Part shown: positions 9,460-11,557 of the stretch, one piece after another
Layout: every line of letters begins with the position of its first letter
Numbering within the stretch: the first letter of the stretch is position 1
DNA from: an uncultured Oxalobacteraceae bacterium
GTDB lineage: Bacteria; Pseudomonadota; Gammaproteobacteria; Burkholderiales; Burkholderiaceae
Length of the DNA stretch: 11,557 nt
Reading direction: 5' to 3'
Assembly (NCBI GenBank): GCA_946479255.1
Contig: CAMLFK010000151.1
Location: forward strand, 1-11,557
Position numbers and translations under genes: made by a program
The notes under the pieces: generated by a model
Database searches by the model: none
What the model was told of the DNA's origin: nothing
The model's input: only the letters and a program-made list of their open reading frames with translations

Positions 9460-9465
9460 AGGGAG
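9460..9465 (+). promoter_or_regulatory. Shine-Dalgarno AGGGAG that decides the MocR start
   Basis: AGGGAG ends at 9465, directly against ATG 9466-9468 with no spacer, but 6 bases before GTG 9472-9474 in the same frame. Normal spacing therefore favours GTG 9472 as the start codon. Confidence 0.55.
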
Positions 9466-9471
9466 ATGCGC

Positions 9472-10914
9472 GTGGACGAAACAGTGGCGGATGAGGACGA
9501 CGGCAGCGGCTGGCCGGTGCTGCCGATCGACCGCAAACGTGGAAGCCTGGTCGATCAGATCGTCGCAGCGATCACAGCCTTGGTCAATGCGCGCACGCTT
9601 CGGATCGGCACAAAAATGCCCTCGGTTCGACGTTTCGCAAAAAGTAATGGGGTGAGCACCTTCACGGTAGTCGAGTCCTACGACAGGCTGCTCGAACTGG
9701 GCCTGCTGTCCTCGCGCCGTGGCTCGGGCTTTTTTGTGGCGCGCAGCGAGCTGGCCGCCCTGCCCTTGCCTGCCCTGCAAGCCACGCCGAGCGCGGTCGA
9801 TGCGCTTACGCCCGAGCTGTATTCGGGCATGAGCGACGCGCTGCCGGTCGGCGCCGGCTGGCTGCCGCCCGAATGGTATGGCGAGACCACCATCCTGGAC
9901 GCGGTGCGCCTGGCGATGAAGATCCCGGCCAGCCGGCTGCGCGGCTACGGCCATCCGCTCGGCTTTCCCACGCTGCGCCAGCACCTGGCGGCTAGCTTGT
10001 CGGAGGACCTGTTCAGCGTCAGTCCCGAGCAGATCCTGCTCACCCACGGCGCCACCCATGCCTTTGACCTGATCCTGCGCACCCTGACCCGGCCAGGCGA
10101 CGCGGTGCTGGTCGAGGACCCGGGCTACAGCAACCTGATTTCGCTGATCCGCCACCACGGCTGCCACCCGGTCGGCATCGCGCGCGACGCCAGCGGGCTC
10201 GATATGGCGGCGCTGGAAGCCCAGGCCGCGGCGCTGCGGCCCAAGCTCATGTTCGTCAACACGGTGCTGCATAACCCGCTCGGCACCTCGCTCAGCCAGG
10301 TCCAGAGCCACCGCCTGCTGGGCCTGGCTGAGCAGTTCGATTTCTGGCTGGTGGAAGACGATATTTACCGCGAGCTGGCGCAGCGTGCCGAGGCCTCGCT
10401 GGCGGCGATGGACGGCCTGCGCCGGGTGATCCGGGTCGGCAGCTTTTCCAAGACCTTGTCGCCGGCTTTGCGCGCCGGCTCGATCTGCGCATCCGGTTCG
10501 CTGATCCCGGAGCTGCTGCGGGTGAAAATGCTGGCCGGGCTGACCACGTCGGAGATCAACGAGCGCGCGGTGTACCACGCCATTTCGGCGCGGCCCTACC
10601 GGCGCCTGGTGGAAAAGCTGGTGGACCAGCTGGCCAGCCACCGCGAGCGCAGCATCGAACGCCTGTTTGACGCCGGCCTGGCACCGATCGCCCGGCCGCG
10701 CGGCGGCATGTTCGTCAGCGCCGGATGGGATGTGCCGCCCACGTTTGACTTTAACGGGAAAATCGTCGCCGAACGCGCGCTGCGGGCCGGCATCCTGCTG
10801 TCGCCGCACGAATTCTTCATGCTGAGGTCTTCAAGCTCGGTGTGGTTCCGCTTCAATGTGGCCTACGCGGCCGATGCGCCGCAACTGATCGACTTCCTGC
10901 GATCGCAGGTCTGA
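9472..10914 (+). CDS. MocR-type (GntR/aminotransferase chimera) transcriptional regulator
   Basis: Probable regulator of the divergent operon that senses PLP or a PLP-amine adduct. Seen: 480 aa from GTG 9472, normal MocR length. Residues about 23-90 are a GntR winged helix-turn-helix (LVDQIVAAI, then MPSVRRFAKSNGVSTFTVV and the wing around RRGSGFFV). After a linker, residues about 125-480 form a class I aminotransferase fold with YGHPLG, the HNPLG Asn (N268), EDDIY (D296, Y299), the PLP lysine K327 in SFSKTLSPALRAG, and R460 in WFRFNVA, the carboxylate-binding Arg position. All main PLP residues are kept, so effector binding is plausible. The neighbouring omega-amino acid aminotransferase recalls GabR and TauR arrangements and suggests beta-alanine as effector (inference). 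Start choice is given by the AGGGAG spacing; ATG 9466 is the alternative. A free-standing aminotransferase is unlikely given the N-terminal DNA-binding domain. Confidence 0.92.
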   Translation: MDETVADEDDGSGWPVLPIDRKRGSLVDQIVAAITALVNARTLRIGTKMPSVRRFAKSNGVSTFTVVESYDRLLELGLLSSRRGSGFFVARSELAALPLPALQATPSAVDALTPELYSGMSDALPVGAGWLPPEWYGETTILDAVRLAMKIPASRLRGYGHPLGFPTLRQHLAASLSEDLFSVSPEQILLTHGATHAFDLILRTLTRPGDAVLVEDPGYSNLISLIRHHGCHPVGIARDASGLDMAALEAQAAALRPKLMFVNTVLHNPLGTSLSQVQSHRLLGLAEQFDFWLVEDDIYRELAQRAEASLAAMDGLRRVIRVGSFSKTLSPALRAGSICASGSLIPELLRVKMLAGLTTSEINERAVYHAISARPYRRLVEKLVDQLASHRERSIERLFDAGLAPIARPRGGMFVSAGWDVPPTFDFNGKIVAERALRAGILLSPHEFFMLRSSSSVWFRFNVAYAADAPQLIDFLRSQV

Positions 10915-10921
10915 GGACAAT

Positions 10922-11557
10922 ATGGATACCGTACCCCTGAAGCGCCGTGTGATCGACCGCGAAAAGCTGGAAGCCGACATCGTGACCGAAGCGGTGAAAG
11001 TGTTCGCCGAATGCGGCTATGAAGGCACTTCGGTGGCCACCATCGCCACCAATGCCGGGCTGTCCAAGCAGAACCTGCTGTACTACTTTCCCAGCAAGCA
11101 GGCCCTGTACGAACGCGTGCTCGACGATGTGCTCGACGAATGGCTGGCGCGCATGGAGTCGCTGGCCGAACCGAGCCAGGATCCGGCCGATGTGCTGCGC
11201 GCCTACGTCAAGGCCAAGCTGCGCTTTTCGCGCGAGCATCCATTTGCCTCGCGCGTGTATGCGCTGGAAGTGATCAGCGGCGCGCGCATCTACGGCGCTC
11301 AGATCCAGCGCCGCGTGGTGCCGCTGCTGCGCAAGGATATCGAGGTATTCGAAGGCTGGATGGCGCAGGGCCGGATTGCGCCGGTCAACGCGACGCACCT
11401 GCTGTTTGCGATCTGGGCGATGACCCAGTCGTACGCGGACTTTTCGGCGCAGATGGCGCTGGTCTTGAACCGCAAGCAGCTGCAAAAGAAGGACTTCGAC
11501 GAGGCCGAGGAAACCATCGTCGAGATGGTGCTGGCGGCGATCCGCCCGCGACCTACA
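10922..11557 (+). CDS. TetR-family regulator resembling RutR, 3' end just outside window
   Basis: Probable repressor responding to uracil or thymine. Seen: 212 codons open to the window edge with no stop, about the length of E. coli RutR, so only a few residues should be missing. The N-terminal TetR HTH spans roughly residues 17-63 (GTSVATIATNAGLSKQNLLY then YFPSKQALY). The ligand-binding half recalls RutR throughout: YVKAKLRFSREHPFASRVY, ALEVISGA (114-121), GWMAQGRIAPVNATHL (145-160) and HLLFAIWAMTQSYADF (159-174), which matches RutR's HLIFMIWASTQHYADF at most positions as I remember it. The ATG is 7 bases after the MocR stop with GAGGA (10913-10917) overlapping that stop, so the two regulators are likely co-transcribed. 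A RutR-like operator is found at 9335-9350. The RutR assignment is from recalled sequence likeness, not alignment. Confidence 0.88.
   Translation, partial: MDTVPLKRRVIDREKLEADIVTEAVKVFAECGYEGTSVATIATNAGLSKQNLLYYFPSKQALYERVLDDVLDEWLARMESLAEPSQDPADVLRAYVKAKLRFSREHPFASRVYALEVISGARIYGAQIQRRVVPLLRKDIEVFEGWMAQGRIAPVNATHLLFAIWAMTQSYADFSAQMALVLNRKQLQKKDFDEAEETIVEMVLAAIRPRPT

Larger units (their letters stand above)
9301..9471. promoter_or_regulatory. Divergent intergenic control region between the catabolic operon and the regulator genes
   Basis: This is the only sizeable non-coding stretch. The half near the operon (about 9311-9366) is markedly AT-rich with A/T runs, unlike the surrounding GC-rich coding DNA, as expected for a promoter. 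It holds a RutR-like palindrome (9335-9350), a candidate operon -10 (9331-9336), a self-complementary TTGCAA at 9357-9362 that could act as a -35 in either direction, GTACA-type repeats, and a hairpin with flanking inverted repeats in the regulator leader (9403-9448). I could not fix a convincing -35/-10 pair for the plus-strand transcript. Confidence 0.75.

Noticed and set aside
8035..9471. Upstream open extension of the MocR frame through the aminotransferase gene
   Set aside because: It is antisense to the class III aminotransferase and low-complexity in composition. MocR homology begins only after about 9472, where a ribosome site is found.
9383..9655. Possible 90-residue leader peptide starting at ATG 9383
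   Set aside because: It runs into the MocR coding region in another frame and has no Shine-Dalgarno upstream; the cysteines in it come from the leader repeats.

Overview
This window carries a catabolic gene cluster for the reductive degradation of pyrimidines (uracil/thymine to beta-alanine or 3-aminoisobutyrate and on to acyl-CoA), with two regulators divergent from it. The DNA is GC-rich, with tightly packed genes, strong GC bias at third codon positions and clear Shine-Dalgarno sequences. Together with the gene set this suggests a proteobacterium. A betaproteobacterium of the Oxalobacteraceae/Massilia type is my best guess, from general familiarity only and without a search.

Layout: positions 9300 down to 1 (minus strand) hold seven genes that read as one operon, with gaps of 1 to 46 bases. 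In transcription order these are an omega-amino acid:pyruvate aminotransferase (7984-9300), a CoA-acylating (methyl)malonate-semialdehyde dehydrogenase MmsA (6479-7981), dihydropyrimidine dehydrogenase subunits PreT (5068-6432) and PreA (3768-5066), an NCS1-family nucleobase/hydantoin-type transporter (2276-3748), dihydropyrimidinase (863-2254), and an M20-family zinc N-carbamoyl amidohydrolase cut off by the window edge (1-832). A 171-base AT-richer intergenic region (9301-9471) separates this operon from two plus-strand regulators: a MocR-type (GntR wHTH plus aminotransferase fold) regulator (9472-10914) and, 7 bases downstream, a TetR-family protein that strongly resembles E. coli RutR (10922 to the window end).

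How it works together (inference from families): the NCS1 carrier imports the base or a reduced intermediate. PreTA reduces uracil/thymine to the dihydro form with NAD(P)H, dihydropyrimidinase opens the ring, and the M20 hydrolase removes the carbamoyl group as CO2 and ammonia. The aminotransferase converts beta-alanine (or 3-aminoisobutyrate) to malonate (or methylmalonate) semialdehyde, and MmsA converts that to acetyl-CoA (or propionyl-CoA). The operon thus encodes a complete route from base to central metabolism. The TetR/RutR protein probably senses the pyrimidine. The MocR protein is placed to sense a PLP-reactive amine such as beta-alanine.

The most interesting non-coding signal is a 16-bp near-palindrome at 9335-9350, just upstream of the aminotransferase. 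It matches the E. coli RutR operator consensus as I remember it at 11 of 14 defined positions, and it abuts a candidate -10 element. I see no mobile elements, RNA genes or CRISPR arrays, and no gene-free stretch longer than 171 bases. The biochemical pathway itself is known; any novelty lies in the regulatory wiring.
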